From CAWGYT01 sp963826795 (GTDB lineage Bacteria; Planctomycetota; Planctomycetia; Pirellulales; Pirellulaceae), in the NCBI GenBank assembly GCA_963826795.1, contig CAWGYT010000004.1, positions 62,001 to 126,000 of the forward strand: a stretch of 64,000 bases of DNA, given 5' to 3'. The notes under the pieces are model-generated. The model saw nothing but the letters and a program-made list of their open reading frames with translations. It did no database searches and had not been told where the DNA came from. Positions 27,265 to 37,663 of this stretch are shown piece by piece; the first letter of the stretch is position 1, and each line of letters starts with the position of its first letter. The position numbers and the translations under genes were made by a program.

Positions 27265-29574
27265 ATGAGCCAACTGACCGAGACGCGCGCCCACGAGATT
27301 CAATCGCAAAACGACCTGGAACTGCTCCAGCAGCAGGCCGGTGTCGACGTCTGGGGCATCCTCAGCCGCCGCAAATGGCTGGTCATCCTGGGCCTGATCC
27401 TGGGCCTTGGCCTGGCCTACATCTATTTGCTTCAGGCCGACCCCATCTACGAATCGGTCGCGCAGGTCCTGATCGAAGACCGCAAGCCGCCCTCGCTGCC
27501 GCTGACCGGATTCGAGACGCAGTTTTCGCTGGCCAGCGAAGAGGCCAAGCACGCGATCGTCCTCAAGAGCCCTCGGATCCTGCTAAAGGCGTACGAAGAT
27601 TTTAACCTCGAACGGCTGCCCACGTTCGCCGATTCAGACGAAGCGGTGAACGACCTGAACGACAACTTGGAAGTCGAACTGGTAGAAGAAGGCACGAACG
27701 TCCTGAACGTCAGCTTCCGCGGCCCAAATCCGGACGACACCCAAACCGTCGTGTCGTCGGTATTGACGACCTACCGGAAGTTCCTGGAGGAGACCTACAA
27801 GGATACGGGGGAGGATACGAGGGATCTGATCGTGCGCGTCAAGGACGAGATGCTGGAGCGGTACAACAAACTGAGCGAGGACTATCGAACGTTTCGCGCG
27901 ACGACGCCTTTGATGTGGCGAGGGGAAGAGGCAATCAACCTGCACGTCGAGCGACAGGCGGATTACGAACTGGAGCGAGTCAAGCTTCAGAAGCAGCTTG
28001 CCGAGCTCAAGTCGCGCGCCGCCGCGATTCAGGATGGACTCGAAAACGGTCGCGACCTCGACGCGATTGTGATGTCGATCGAACAGGACGGCGGCAAGTT
28101 AACCGAGGAGAACAATTACCCGATGTCGCAGGCTCGCGACAAGTACATGATGTTGGTCATGGAAGAGCAAGAGCTGACGCGTCGCTACGGTCCCGATCAT
28201 CCGGATTTGGTTTCGGTCCGCGATCGGATCAAGAAGTTTGAAGAGATGTTCCCAGAGATTGTGGATGGCAGTCTCTCGCGAAAATCGTCCAACGATCTTC
28301 AGACGCTGGTCACAAGTTACCTCGGCGCGCTTCAGCAGAAGCAGACTCAGATCAATAACCAGTTCGAGAACTTGAACGAGATGTTCAAGCAGGAGTCCGA
28401 GGCCGCCAAGACGCTTCAAAGCGCCCAGGCCGAAGACGAACGGTTCCGCGACGAGATCGCGCGCACTCAGCAGTTGATCGAGGTCACGATCAAGAGCCTC
28501 GAGCAGATCAACATCGTCAGCGACAGCAGTTACGAAGGATACAACTTCGAATCTCTGGCCGATGCGTTAGCCGGCGAGAAGGTTGCGCCGATGCCCTACA
28601 AGGTCTTGCCGATCGGCGCGATCCTCGGTTCCCTTGCGGGCTTCGGACTCGCCTACCTGGTCGACATCGCGGACAAGGCATTCCGCACGCCGGACGAGGT
28701 GAGTCAGGTGATGCGACTACCGGTGGTCGGTCACATCCCGCTGATCGATACCTCCAGCGAGCGACTGCTGCCCGGCTCGAACGTCAGCCCGGTCATTGTG
28801 ACGATCCATCGTCCCAAGTCGCCGCAAGCGGAATCGTATCGTGCTGTTCGAACGGCCCTGTACTTCAACAATCGAGAGCAGAAGCATCAGGTGATTCAGG
28901 TCACCAGCCCGATGCCTGGCGACGGCAAGTCGACACTCGCGGTCAACCTCGCCGTCACGATCGCTCAATCGGGCAAGTCGGTGTTGATCATGGACGCCGA
29001 CTTCCGCCGCCCGACGCTGCACAAGGTGCTGGGCATCGACAAACTCGACGTCGGCTTGGCTTCCGTCGTCAGCGGCGACACCGACCCAGCCGACGCGATG
29101 CAGACTTTGGCCGAAGCCCCGAACCTGCGCGTCATGGCCTGCGGACCACGCCCCAGCAATCCGTCCGAGTTGTTGTCGTCCGAACAGTTCGAGTACCTGC
29201 TGGACACACTGCGTCAACAGTTCGACTTCGTGATCATCGACACGCCGCCCGTCCTGGCCGTCTCGGACCCCTGTGCCGTAGCCGCTCGCGTCGATGGCGT
29301 GATCCTCACCTTCCGAATCCACAAACGAGCCCGACCCCTGGCCACTCGAGCCCGAGACGCCCTGACCAACATCGGAGCCACCGTGATCGGCGTGGTCGTC
29401 AACGGCGTCGACCAAGAAGCCGGCGGCTACTACAGCCAGTATCGTTACGGGTACAGCGGCTATCGGTATGCATACAACTACCGGTATGGCTACGGGCAGT
29501 ATGGGTCGGAACAGCAGGAGACGAAGGCGATAAAGACGTATTTTGATGATGATCGGGCACATGTGCCGCAATAA
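27265..29574 (+). CDS. Wzc-type polysaccharide co-polymerase / BY-kinase tyrosine autokinase
   Basis: 769 aa, intact. The N-terminal Wzz domain has the first TM segment (WLVILGLILGLGLAYIYLL). A long periplasmic coiled coil spans roughly residues 180-420, and the second TM segment is VLPIGAILGSLAGFGLAYLV. The cytoplasmic BY-kinase has Walker A SPMPGDGKSTLAVNLAV, Walker A' VLIMDADFRRPTLHKVLG and Walker B FVIIDTPPVLAVSD. The C-terminus carries a dense Tyr cluster (GGYYSQYRYGYSGYRYAYNY and more), the expected autophosphorylation tail. It controls chain length and export of the polysaccharide made by the adjacent genes. Confidence 0.95.
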   Translation: MSQLTETRAHEIQSQNDLELLQQQAGVDVWGILSRRKWLVILGLILGLGLAYIYLLQADPIYESVAQVLIEDRKPPSLPLTGFETQFSLASEEAKHAIVLKSPRILLKAYEDFNLERLPTFADSDEAVNDLNDNLEVELVEEGTNVLNVSFRGPNPDDTQTVVSSVLTTYRKFLEETYKDTGEDTRDLIVRVKDEMLERYNKLSEDYRTFRATTPLMWRGEEAINLHVERQADYELERVKLQKQLAELKSRAAAIQDGLENGRDLDAIVMSIEQDGGKLTEENNYPMSQARDKYMMLVMEEQELTRRYGPDHPDLVSVRDRIKKFEEMFPEIVDGSLSRKSSNDLQTLVTSYLGALQQKQTQINNQFENLNEMFKQESEAAKTLQSAQAEDERFRDEIARTQQLIEVTIKSLEQINIVSDSSYEGYNFESLADALAGEKVAPMPYKVLPIGAILGSLAGFGLAYLVDIADKAFRTPDEVSQVMRLPVVGHIPLIDTSSERLLPGSNVSPVIVTIHRPKSPQAESYRAVRTALYFNNREQKHQVIQVTSPMPGDGKSTLAVNLAVTIAQSGKSVLIMDADFRRPTLHKVLGIDKLDVGLASVVSGDTDPADAMQTLAEAPNLRVMACGPRPSNPSELLSSEQFEYLLDTLRQQFDFVIIDTPPVLAVSDPCAVAARVDGVILTFRIHKRARPLATRARDALTNIGATVIGVVVNGVDQEAGGYYSQYRYGYSGYRYAYNYRYGYGQYGSEQQETKAIKTYFDDDRAHVPQ

Positions 29575-29874
29575 GACGCTGATTCAGCGAGCTAGACAAA
29601 CCCGTTGTCGCTACCATTGACGCACGATTCGACTTCGTCGCCCTCATCATTGTCCACATGCCCACTCGGTTCGTCTCCTCATCTGCGGATTCCTTTCTAG
29701 AGCATTTCGTGTCGACTTCCGGTGTTGAGCCATGAAGTGTCGTGAAAACGCAATCTTCGTTGGTGCGAGATTCAAGTGACTGCTTGACTACCGAGCACGA
29801 AAAGAAAAGGGCCTCAGTCTCCCGCGTGTAGGAGCATGGTATCGCATTCACTGCGATACCGACTCGCAAGTGCT
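29575..29874. other. Intergenic region, nothing recognised
   Basis: 300 bp between the autokinase stop and the start of the glycosyltransferase at 29875. The base composition turns noticeably more A+T-rich here, marking the left boundary of the low-G+C segment. No ORF, hairpin or repeat stands out. Confidence 0.5.
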
Positions 29875-31174
29875 ATGAAGCAGATACTATTCATCAACAG
29901 AAGCTATTGGCCCGACTGCGAGGCCACGGGCCAATTGCTAACTGAGCTATGCGAAGACCTGAGCCAAGACTTTAAGGTATCCGTGATCTGTGGCCAGCCC
30001 AACGAAAACCCGGAGAACACACACTATCGCAGATCAGGCACTGAGTGTCGAAATGGCGTGGAGATCACAAGGGTGTACCACACGCACTTCAAGAAATCTC
30101 GACGGCGGCGTTGGCGCGCGTTGAATATGATCAGCTTCGTGGTAAGTGCCGCAATCGCTTCATTCCTTCGGCGCCGGCCTGACATGGTCGTCGTTGAGAC
30201 GGACCCGCCACTTCTCTGTATTCTTGGCTATCTCCTAAAGAAACTCCGCGGCACCTACCTTATTATCTATTTGCAAGACATCTACCCAGACGTCGCAATT
30301 GCCCTCCGTCAGCTCCCAGGTTGGTTTCCCACGCGATTGGTTCGACGAGTCTTTTTTGCAATTTACAAGCGCGCCGATCAAGTCGTTGTGCTTAGCGAAG
30401 ACATGAGGCAAACCCTGCTAAATGCCGGCATTGCTCCGCAGACTATCACCGTAATTCCGAATTGGGTCGATACGTCGCTCAGTCTACCCAATCGAACGAA
30501 GCCGCAACGAATTTCGGCGCCGATACGGAATCGAGAAAGAGTTTGTCGTAATGTACAGCGGCAACATGGGCCTGAGCCAACGACTGGACGTAATAATTGG
30601 CACCGCCGAGTGCTTGAGCGACGACGATGACATTCTTTTCCTTCTTGTCGGAAACGGCGCGAATCGACAATCGCTAGAGGAGACGGTTTCGAGAAAGAAG
30701 CTCGCAAACATTCGATTCTTCGACTACCAGCCTAGGGATACGCTATCTCACAGCTTAAGCGCTGCTGACTTGCAGCTGATCTTTCTCGCTCCCGATCTGC
30801 AGAAGTATCTGATGCCTAGTAAACTCTACAGCATTCTCGCTGCGGGTGTAAATATACTGGCCTTGGCTGACAATCAGTCCGAGCTGGCGCTAACAATTGA
30901 AAACGAGGGTGTTGGTGTTGTGTACTCGGACAACAATCCTTACGAGCTTGCTCGCGTGATCAAAGGCATTGCCAAATCACGTGGCAAGTCCGTCTACTCT
31001 TCGGCACGTGCGAGGCAGCTTGCGGTCGACCGATTCGATCGCACTTTAGCCGTACATCGATTCGCTCGAATACTCACACACGACAACGACAATACGATTT
31101 CAAATCCGGAAACTGCACCACACCAACTGGAAATCGAATTGAACAGATCAACAGGCAGCAACGCGCTTAGCTGA
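29875..31174 (+). CDS. WbuB-like glycosyltransferase family 4, frameshifted
   Basis: Starts ATG 29875, MKQILFINRSYWPDCEATGQ. GT-B enzyme of the WbuB (L-fucosamine transferase) type: YLIIYLQDIYPDVAIALRQL, VVVLSEDMRQTLLNAGI and TVIPNWVDTSL. The frame breaks at about 30481. Removing one A there gives LVYPIERSRNEFRRRYGIEK, followed by FVVMYSGNMGLSQRLD, LFLLVGNGANRQSLEE and DLQLIFLAPDLQKYLMPSKL in the second frame. The joined length (about 430 aa) is normal for the family. Codon use is A+T-richer than in flanking regions. It is probably functional if the indel is an error. Confidence 0.82.
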
Positions 31175-31386
31175 AACTGAATTCTTCAGGCTATCCAATA
31201 TTCTAAGCCGACTGTTGGATCCTATTTCTGCGAAAGTGACTCTTGCACAATCCTCAGGCAGGCAACAGCGACTTCAGGCACAACGCCGATTACCAGGCTG
31301 GCGGCATCTCAAAGTTGTCTCCGCCAACTGCACATCGCGGCAAGACGCAATATCAACTTCTTGTGGCAGCTATTCATAGGTAAGTC

Positions 31387-32742
31387 ATGACACGCTCGAT
31401 TCGCGAAAGAATCGTGCGGGGCATTGGAGCAACAGCGTTTGGGCAAGTCGTAAATGCCACCATTCAACTTCTTAGCCTACCTATTTTTCTCAGCATCTGG
31501 GGAGTGGAACGCTACGGCGACTGGTTGATCCTTACATCGCTCGCAAGCTTCCTTTCGATGAGCGATGTTGGATTTACTTCCGTCGCCGCCAACGAAATGA
31601 CAATGAGCGTTGGACGTGGCGACAAGACGGAAGCTCTTGTCGTGTATCAAAGCATGTGGAGCCTGATACTGACTTTCCTCACGCTTTGCATACTTGCGAT
31701 TTCGCTGGTGCTGGGACTGACAGACGCCGGGACGATGTTGCCAGTTACAGATGCTACAAGGAGTGAATCCACAAGCGTCCTATTTGCGACAGCGATATTC
31801 GTATTGGCCGGGCTTCCAATCGGTGTTGTCAACGCCGGATATCGGTGCGATGGCAATTTCGCTATTGGCTCCCTGTTCGGCTCTATGCAGCGCACCGGCG
31901 AATTTATAACACAGGTCGTGGCTGCGGTTTTGTGCAAGTCGCTCCTAAGCGTTGCGTTAGCAGGACTTGTCGCTCGTTGCCTGACTCTGCTGGTCCTTGT
32001 AGCTGATCTACAACGCAGATCACCCTGGCTTCGTCTTGGGTTTCGGAAAGCGACTTTCGGTACCATGAGGAGGTTGTTTGTCCCGGCAATTTCATTTCTC
32101 GGGCTTCCGCTAGGCCATGCGCTGGGAACTCAGGGAATGGTTCAAGTCGTGGCCCGCGTTCTCGGGCCAGCATTCGTTGTCATATTCTCAGCTCACCGGA
32201 CGATTGCCAACATCGCAATTCAGTTAATGAATTCAATCAACCAAACAGTCTGGCCTGAGTTCTCAGCTGCATACGGCGCATGACGTTGCCTTGTTGCGAA
32301 ACCTGCACCGCAGGGCCTGTCAAATAACATTATGGCTGGCCCTATCTTCATCTTTTGTGCTCTGGATGACATGTGGCACCATATTCGTACACTGGACGAA
32401 CGGAAGGATCGAGGTCGACCGTTCCTTATTCGCTGCATAATACTTGTGGTCATTCTGCGTGCGACTTGGGTTACCAGTTCATTTGTTCAAATCGCGACAA
32501 ACCGGCACGAGCGATTCTCAATTGTCTATCTGCTCTCCACCGCGACGTGCTGTTTAGTTGCCACGCAAGTCACAGCGCGGTTCGGATTGCTCGGCGCTGC
32601 AAGCAGCTTGCTAATCATTGACGTGACGACAGGTGCTTTCGTTTTATACAACTCTCTCGAGATAGTCAGAGACCGCTTCTCACATTTTTTCTCGTTTACG
32701 ATACGACCCCCACTCCAATTCCATTCGATCTTCAAACGTTAG
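31387..32742 (+). pseudogene. Wzx-like O-antigen flippase, two frameshifts
   Basis: Second polytopic flippase of the locus. The first frame gives RIVRGIGATAFGQVVNATIQ, FLSIWGVERYGDWLILTSLA and DVGFTSVAANEMTM, typical of Wzx proteins, up to WPEFSAAYGA-stop at 32283. A shift near 32278 continues HDVALLRNLHRRACQITLWL and FVHWTNGRIEVDRSLFAA. A further shift near 32436 gives ILVVILRATWVTSSFVQIA and FGLLGAASSLLIIDVTTGAF. Reassembled length is about 450 aa. It would export lipid-linked repeat units. It is called pseudogene because two breaks are present, though sequencing error is possible. Confidence 0.75.
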
Positions 32743-32900
32743 GCGATTCGTCACACGCTGATTTTGACAAAGGCTCGCAAGTTAACTTGCAGTGAGTCTG
32801 CAACGAACTCAGTAGCTCCGCCCCACGATTTGCAAGTCATGAAGCTCGGCTTCCCACGCTTAGAGCGCGACGTTCAACACAATATCCGCCTAGATCATTG

Positions 32901-34246
32901 ATGAGTACGAGCGCATCCTTTGTTGCCCTGTTCGCTGCGGCCTGTGCAATTCCCATCATGTCGGCGCTACTGCGACAAGATCGCGCACCACAGTTTCCGG
33001 CTCTTGCAGGTTACGTATTCGCGGGTTTCTTGTGGCCTCAATTTTATGGGCTCTCGCAGCTAGGTGTTGTCAAGACCGAGTGGCTCAACACTGCGCTACT
33101 TATGTCAACCTTGTGCGTATTGGCGTGCTGGTTTGGATATATCCAGCGCTCAAAGGCATTCGCGTTCCCGAGTTGGCCCCTTGACCAAACACGCCTCGTC
33201 TGGTCATGCTGGATCCTGGCAGTTTTTGGCGCAACATTCCGCCTGCTCATTGGACGTCTTGATCAACAGTCACTCGCCGCTAATCAGCAATGGACGGGCC
33301 CTGCGAGTATCTTCTATTTTTTCTCGCAGACGATGCACTACGGTCTGATAATCGCGGCGGTCGGCTATGCGCAGCACGCGGGATGTGAGATTCGCCTGGC
33401 CGGGAGTTCTGGCACTCTGCTTGATCGCCGACAACGCCGTATTTGGCGGTCGACGGTCGGAACTTGCATTTCTGGCGTTGCTCGGCATGACCATACATAC
33501 AGTCGTGCTGGGGCGACAACTCAATCGCGTCGTAGTCGTGTCCGTTGTGTGCGCTGGCCTTGTCTTCTTAAGTGCCGTGTCGGCATACCGCGCGAGCCTG
33601 TCGCACCAGTACGGTGTACGCTCGGGCTTGATGAATGCGACTCGCGTTGATCTGTCTAAGCTCACTCTGGCCAATTTTACACGCGAATTGGAAAAGACGA
33701 TTTACAAAAAGCCCGCGGAAGCGATCGTATGTTGCATGACGATCGGGGTCGCACAATCCACTGGCTCTTTCGACTAAGGCGCGTCGAAGTGGAATGCAAT
33801 CGTCGCAAATTTTGTTCCAGGCCAGCTAGTTGGATACCGACTAAAAAGCTCTATTGCGTTGCAGCCACAAACCTCGGGTCGCGGTTCGTTTCTCAAGCGA
33901 AAGCGAGACTCGTATGTTGGTGTTGCACACACCGGTGTGGGCGATGCGTATGCTTCGTTTGGCTACCTTGGGTGCTTCGAGTTCTTTCTTGTCGGCTACC
34001 TGATGCACGGTTTGTACCTTAGCGCGCGAACTGGCAGCAGCGCAGGCGCAGATCATTTACGCCTCGGCGCTAATCCCATCACTTTGGGCTATCGCACATA
34101 CGACGTCGCTTGTGTTGGTACGGATTCTTTTCTTCTGCATATTCGTCTTGCCACTTCTCTTATGGTCACGACGAAGCTGCACCCAGCCGAAATCTTCACG
34201 CATCCATCGAAGCGCGGAAGCATCATTTTGCGATTCTGCTTCTTAG
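32901..34246 (+). pseudogene. O-antigen polymerase (Wzy-like), interrupted three times
   Basis: Polytopic membrane protein. The first part (32901 to about 33380) shows GYVFAGFLWPQFYGLSQLG and LVWSCWILAVFGATFRLLIG. Frame 2 continues PGVLALCLIADNAVFGGRRS, ELAFLALLGMTIHTVVL and LNRVVVVSVVCAGLVFLSAV. An in-frame TAA at 33775-33777 interrupts it. The same frame resumes as GASKWNAIVANFVPGQLVGY and GVGDAYASFGYLGCFEFFLV. A third break near 34043 is followed by AQIIYASALIPSLWAIAHTT and LFFCIFVLPLLLW. The context (flippase, Wzc, glycosyltransferases) fits a Wzy-type repeat-unit polymerase. Confidence 0.65.
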
Positions 34247-34409
34247 CTCGTTATACGATCACATCTCGGAATAAAGCTATGCCCGTGGCATTACCGAAGT
34301 TTCCAAAGCAAGGTTCTCACTGCTGAAACGCAATTTACACCCAATGGCGTTTCCCGCCCGCCCAGCCGCGGCGGTGGAATTCAAATAGTAAGAACTCTAA
34401 ATCATCAGA

Positions 34410-35714
34410 ATGTCGGTTATCACTGACGAATCCGCGGAGAGCTCTCGGCCAGAACTCATTAGCGAACGAGCGATCACAATTCTTGTGACTCATGTGTTTG
34501 GGTACGCTAACAAGGGTGACTGGATGCTACTAGATTCTCTACTTTCATCTTTGAGAGTCGCATTCCCGAATGCCGTGATTAGGGGAATATGCCGGGACCC
34601 ACTCGAGCAGGCTCGTCGCTTCTCAGTTGTTGAATGGTTCCCGCAGCTCGGAGTGTCGGACAGGCAAGGGTTGGCCCGACGGATCGAGAACTTTGCCGGA
34701 CTGAGCCAGGGTTTGGCAAAATTCCTCCTGCCTCGTTCGTTGCGACGGCTTCTGCGAATTCAGGTCGGCGGCGTTCAAGCTTTCGACGATGTACAACTTA
34801 TCATCGCGTGTCCCGGCGGATACTTAGAGGATAGCAATGTAAGTATTATCACCAACCTTGTACATCTCTGGATGGGTGTCGCATCGGGCGCACCCGTGAT
34901 CATGGCCCCGCAAAGCATTGGTCCATTCAGAAAACCAATCTGGCGGTATTTCACGCGCCGACTCCTCGCGCGTACACATCACATAGCGGCGCACGAGGAA
35001 GTGTCGCGCGAGACTTTGCTCCATGATCTCAGAATCCAAAGCGATAGTTGCACTCTATTGCCGGACATGGCCTATTACAATCGTGACATTGATCGCGTCG
35101 CGGCACACAAGTTCCTGGCGGATCTTGGTTTGAAACCACACGACTTCGGTGCAGCAACCGTGCTCGATTGGTACTTCCCCTTTTCCAATGATTCGATTGC
35201 GGCGAGAGACCGCTATTTACAGGGATTCGCTGAATTTGCGAAGCGATTTCACGCGAGCACTGGCAGACGACTTCTTCTCTTAAAGCAAGTAGAAACGACT
35301 GCTGGCGGTCGTGGCGACGAAGCAGCGATGAGAGCCGTCGCCGCCCAGGCGCCCGACTCGATTATTGCTGACATGTCGAACCATCGTCCTCAGGTCATGC
35401 GAGGGATCATCGAGAATGCATGTCTTTTTGTGGGGTCGCGGATGCATTCTGTTGTATTCGCACTGCAGACAGGGACGCCCGCGATCGCAATCGCTTATTT
35501 GCCAAAAACCTGGGGCATGATGGCTCAGGTTGGCCTAACTGACTTTATTTGTGACATAGAAGAGGTCGCACCTGACACACTCTGGCGTTTGGCGAGTGAA
35601 GCAATGCGACAACCGTCTAGGTTCGAAGACGCGAAAGCGTCCGTAAACTTGCTTGGTGATGCGGGAATGCTTGCGTTTCACGACATATTGCGATCGGCGC
35701 CGCTTCACCTGTAG
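34410..35714 (+). CDS. Polysaccharide pyruvyl transferase family protein
   Basis: 434 aa, intact. Family text includes FGYANKGDWMLLDSLLSSLR, LIIACPGGYLEDSNVSIITN, APVIMAPQSIGPFRKPIWRY, VGSRMHSVVFALQTGTPAIA and LPKTWGMMAQVGLTDFICDI. The GSRMHS block is the conserved His-containing signature near the C-terminus. Members transfer a pyruvyl ketal from PEP to surface sugars (WcaK/CsaB-like), adding negative charge. The gene is in the A+T-richer segment, between the broken polymerase gene and a broken glycosyltransferase. Confidence 0.85.
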   Translation: MSVITDESAESSRPELISERAITILVTHVFGYANKGDWMLLDSLLSSLRVAFPNAVIRGICRDPLEQARRFSVVEWFPQLGVSDRQGLARRIENFAGLSQGLAKFLLPRSLRRLLRIQVGGVQAFDDVQLIIACPGGYLEDSNVSIITNLVHLWMGVASGAPVIMAPQSIGPFRKPIWRYFTRRLLARTHHIAAHEEVSRETLLHDLRIQSDSCTLLPDMAYYNRDIDRVAAHKFLADLGLKPHDFGAATVLDWYFPFSNDSIAARDRYLQGFAEFAKRFHASTGRRLLLLKQVETTAGGRGDEAAMRAVAAQAPDSIIADMSNHRPQVMRGIIENACLFVGSRMHSVVFALQTGTPAIAIAYLPKTWGMMAQVGLTDFICDIEEVAPDTLWRLASEAMRQPSRFEDAKASVNLLGDAGMLAFHDILRSAPLHL

Positions 35715-35738
35715 CGTCTTGTTTGTGGTAATTTATGC

Positions 35739-36896
35739 TTGACGGACCGCTTCCCGAATTACTTGTGTAACAGCGTCGGCTTCCCGGGCCGGCATGGCGT
35801 CGCCGAGGCAGCGAGAAGCCTTTACTTGGAATTGGCTAAAAGCGACTTCGCCGTCCAAGTACTTTGCCTCGATGATGAGTTTATTGCGAATGAATTCGAG
35901 ACTTGGTGCCCAATCAAACTAATTCAATGCAAGCGATTCGGTCCTCGAGCACCGGATTTTCATCCAACGCGTCAGGTGTGCTTCGCTCTAGTGCTTCGGA
36001 CTTAGTCCATACTCACGGTCTCTGGCAATGGCTATCACACAATGTTGCGCAGTGGGGCCGTCGGTTTGATCGACCCTATGTCGTTTCGCCCCACGGGATG
36101 CTCGATCAGATGGGCGCTGAACAACTCGCGATGGAAGAAGGCTTTGGCGTCGTTTGTTTATGAACGACGACACCTGAAGAACGCGGTGTGCCTTCACGCA
36201 TTCAATCGTGCTGAAATGATCTCAATGCGCCGATACGGGCTTACGAATCCCGTTGCCGTTGTTCCAAATGGCGTTCACGTCCCGATATTGCAGCCAAGAA
36301 CAAAGAGCGACGAACGGACGATACTGTTCCTTGGCCGAATTCACAAGAAAAAAGGCGTTGAACCGTTGTTGTCTGGCTGGATGAGAGCTGAACGGGAAGT
36401 GACCAATAAATGGCGTCTCGTAATCGCTGGATGGGACGACAGCGCGTACGCGTCGTCCGTGAAGAGGCTTGTTAGGGAATACTCCTGCCGTTCCAATATC
36501 GAATTCGTTGGTCCGAAGTACGGAGATGAGAAGAGACAGCTCCTCTCATCCGCCGATGCGTTCATCCTGCCGTCGTTCAGCGAGGGTCTCCCAATAGCCG
36601 TGCTGGAGGCGTGGTCCTACGGACTTCCGGTGATTATGACGGACCATTGCAACATACCGGAGGGGTTTGCCCTCGACGCGGCCATACGGGTCAGCCCTGA
36701 TTCGGATTCTGTTTACCTGGGATTGAAGGCATTAATCTCACTTTCTGACGAAGACCGAATCGACATGGGGCTACGAGGACGGAAACTTGTTGAAATGCAT
36801 TTCGCGTGGCCCAAGATTGCCGCACAAATCGCCAGTGTCTATTCGTGGATTCTTCACGGCGGGGATCGGCCTTCGTTCGTCTATCCTGAGGCATAA
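35739..36896 (+). pseudogene. Glycosyltransferase family 4, two frameshifts
   Basis: Frame one gives GRHGVAEAARSLYLELAKSD. A missing T near 35957 would join to SSNASGVLRSSASDLVHTHG and YVVSPHGMLDQ. An extra A at 36110 then leads to WALNNSRWKKALASFVYERR, AVVPNGVHVPILQPRT, TILFLGRIHKKKGVEPLLSG and DAFILPSFSEGLPIAVLEAW with the GT4 donor-site E-x7-E pattern. The start is unclear: TTG 35739 is the first in-frame candidate, and ATG 35735 is in another frame. The 36042 reading frame would contain the complete donor domain only. Probably a fucosyl-, mannosyl- or similar transferase. Confidence 0.72.
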
Positions 36897-37045
36897 GTGG
36901 TATTGTTGTTCGTGAGTGCCGGAGAAGTCTTGGCTGCTGCGATGAGGTGGCTACAGATGAACGACTTCGTCGAACTAACGATTAACCCAGCTAATCAAAA
37001 CCACCAAGTACCAGAGTATGCCTGATCGCGAATCCCCTCGACGAC

Positions 37046-37663
37046 GTGCAGTTTACTTCTGACTCCAGAATGGTCGGTTTCTCAAATACGATCGACGTGA
37101 GCACCAATCGCACGGCACGAAAGTATTCGCGTGCCGAGTACGTCAAGCGAGTGGCCTGGGTCGCCGTCCGACCCTTCTTCGCATGCAGCCCGACGCCTTT
37201 ATTCAGATACCGAAGATTTTTACTCCGTTGCTTCGGCGCAACGATTGGACCTGGCACGCACATCTACCCATCCGCGCGAATCAAGTTCCCCTGGATGCTC
37301 CGCATTGGCGACCATTCGGCCATCGGCGATCGAGCAGAGATCTACAACCTGGGGCCGGTCGTCATCGGCAGTCGCGTGACGATTTCGCAGCGGGCGCATC
37401 TGTGTGCGGGGACTCATGACTATGAGCGACGTGAGATGCCGCTGGTGAAAAGCCCGATCGTGGTGGAGGACGACGCGTGGGTTTGCACGGATGCTTTTGT
37501 GGGGCCCGGAGTGACCGTCGGAAAAGGCGCCGTCGTCGGCGCTCGAGCGGTGGTCGTGAAGGACGTTGGCCCATGGGACGTCGTGGTGGGAAATCCAGCC
37601 AGGTTCGTCAAGAAGAGAGTACTCGCGACGCACCGCTCCACGGAGATACCGGATGCAAATTAG
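37046..37663 (+). CDS. WcaF-like left-handed beta-helix acetyltransferase
   Basis: 205 aa; the true start may be the Met at 37070 (MVGFSNTIDVSTN). The N-terminal helix region is YVKRVAWVAVRPFFAC. Hexapeptide repeats follow: FGATIGPGTHIYPSARI, IGDHSAIGDRAEIYNLGPVV, ISQRAHLCAGTHDYERREM, FVGPGVTVGKGAVVGARAVV. The catalytic His lies in the GTHDY motif. This family acetylates sugars of exopolysaccharides (colanic-acid WcaF/NodL type). The G+C content rises again from about 37.2 kb. Its 3' end overlaps the next gene by 11 bp, suggesting translational coupling. Confidence 0.87.
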   Translation: MQFTSDSRMVGFSNTIDVSTNRTARKYSRAEYVKRVAWVAVRPFFACSPTPLFRYRRFLLRCFGATIGPGTHIYPSARIKFPWMLRIGDHSAIGDRAEIYNLGPVVIGSRVTISQRAHLCAGTHDYERREMPLVKSPIVVEDDAWVCTDAFVGPGVTVGKGAVVGARAVVVKDVGPWDVVVGNPARFVKKRVLATHRSTEIPDAN

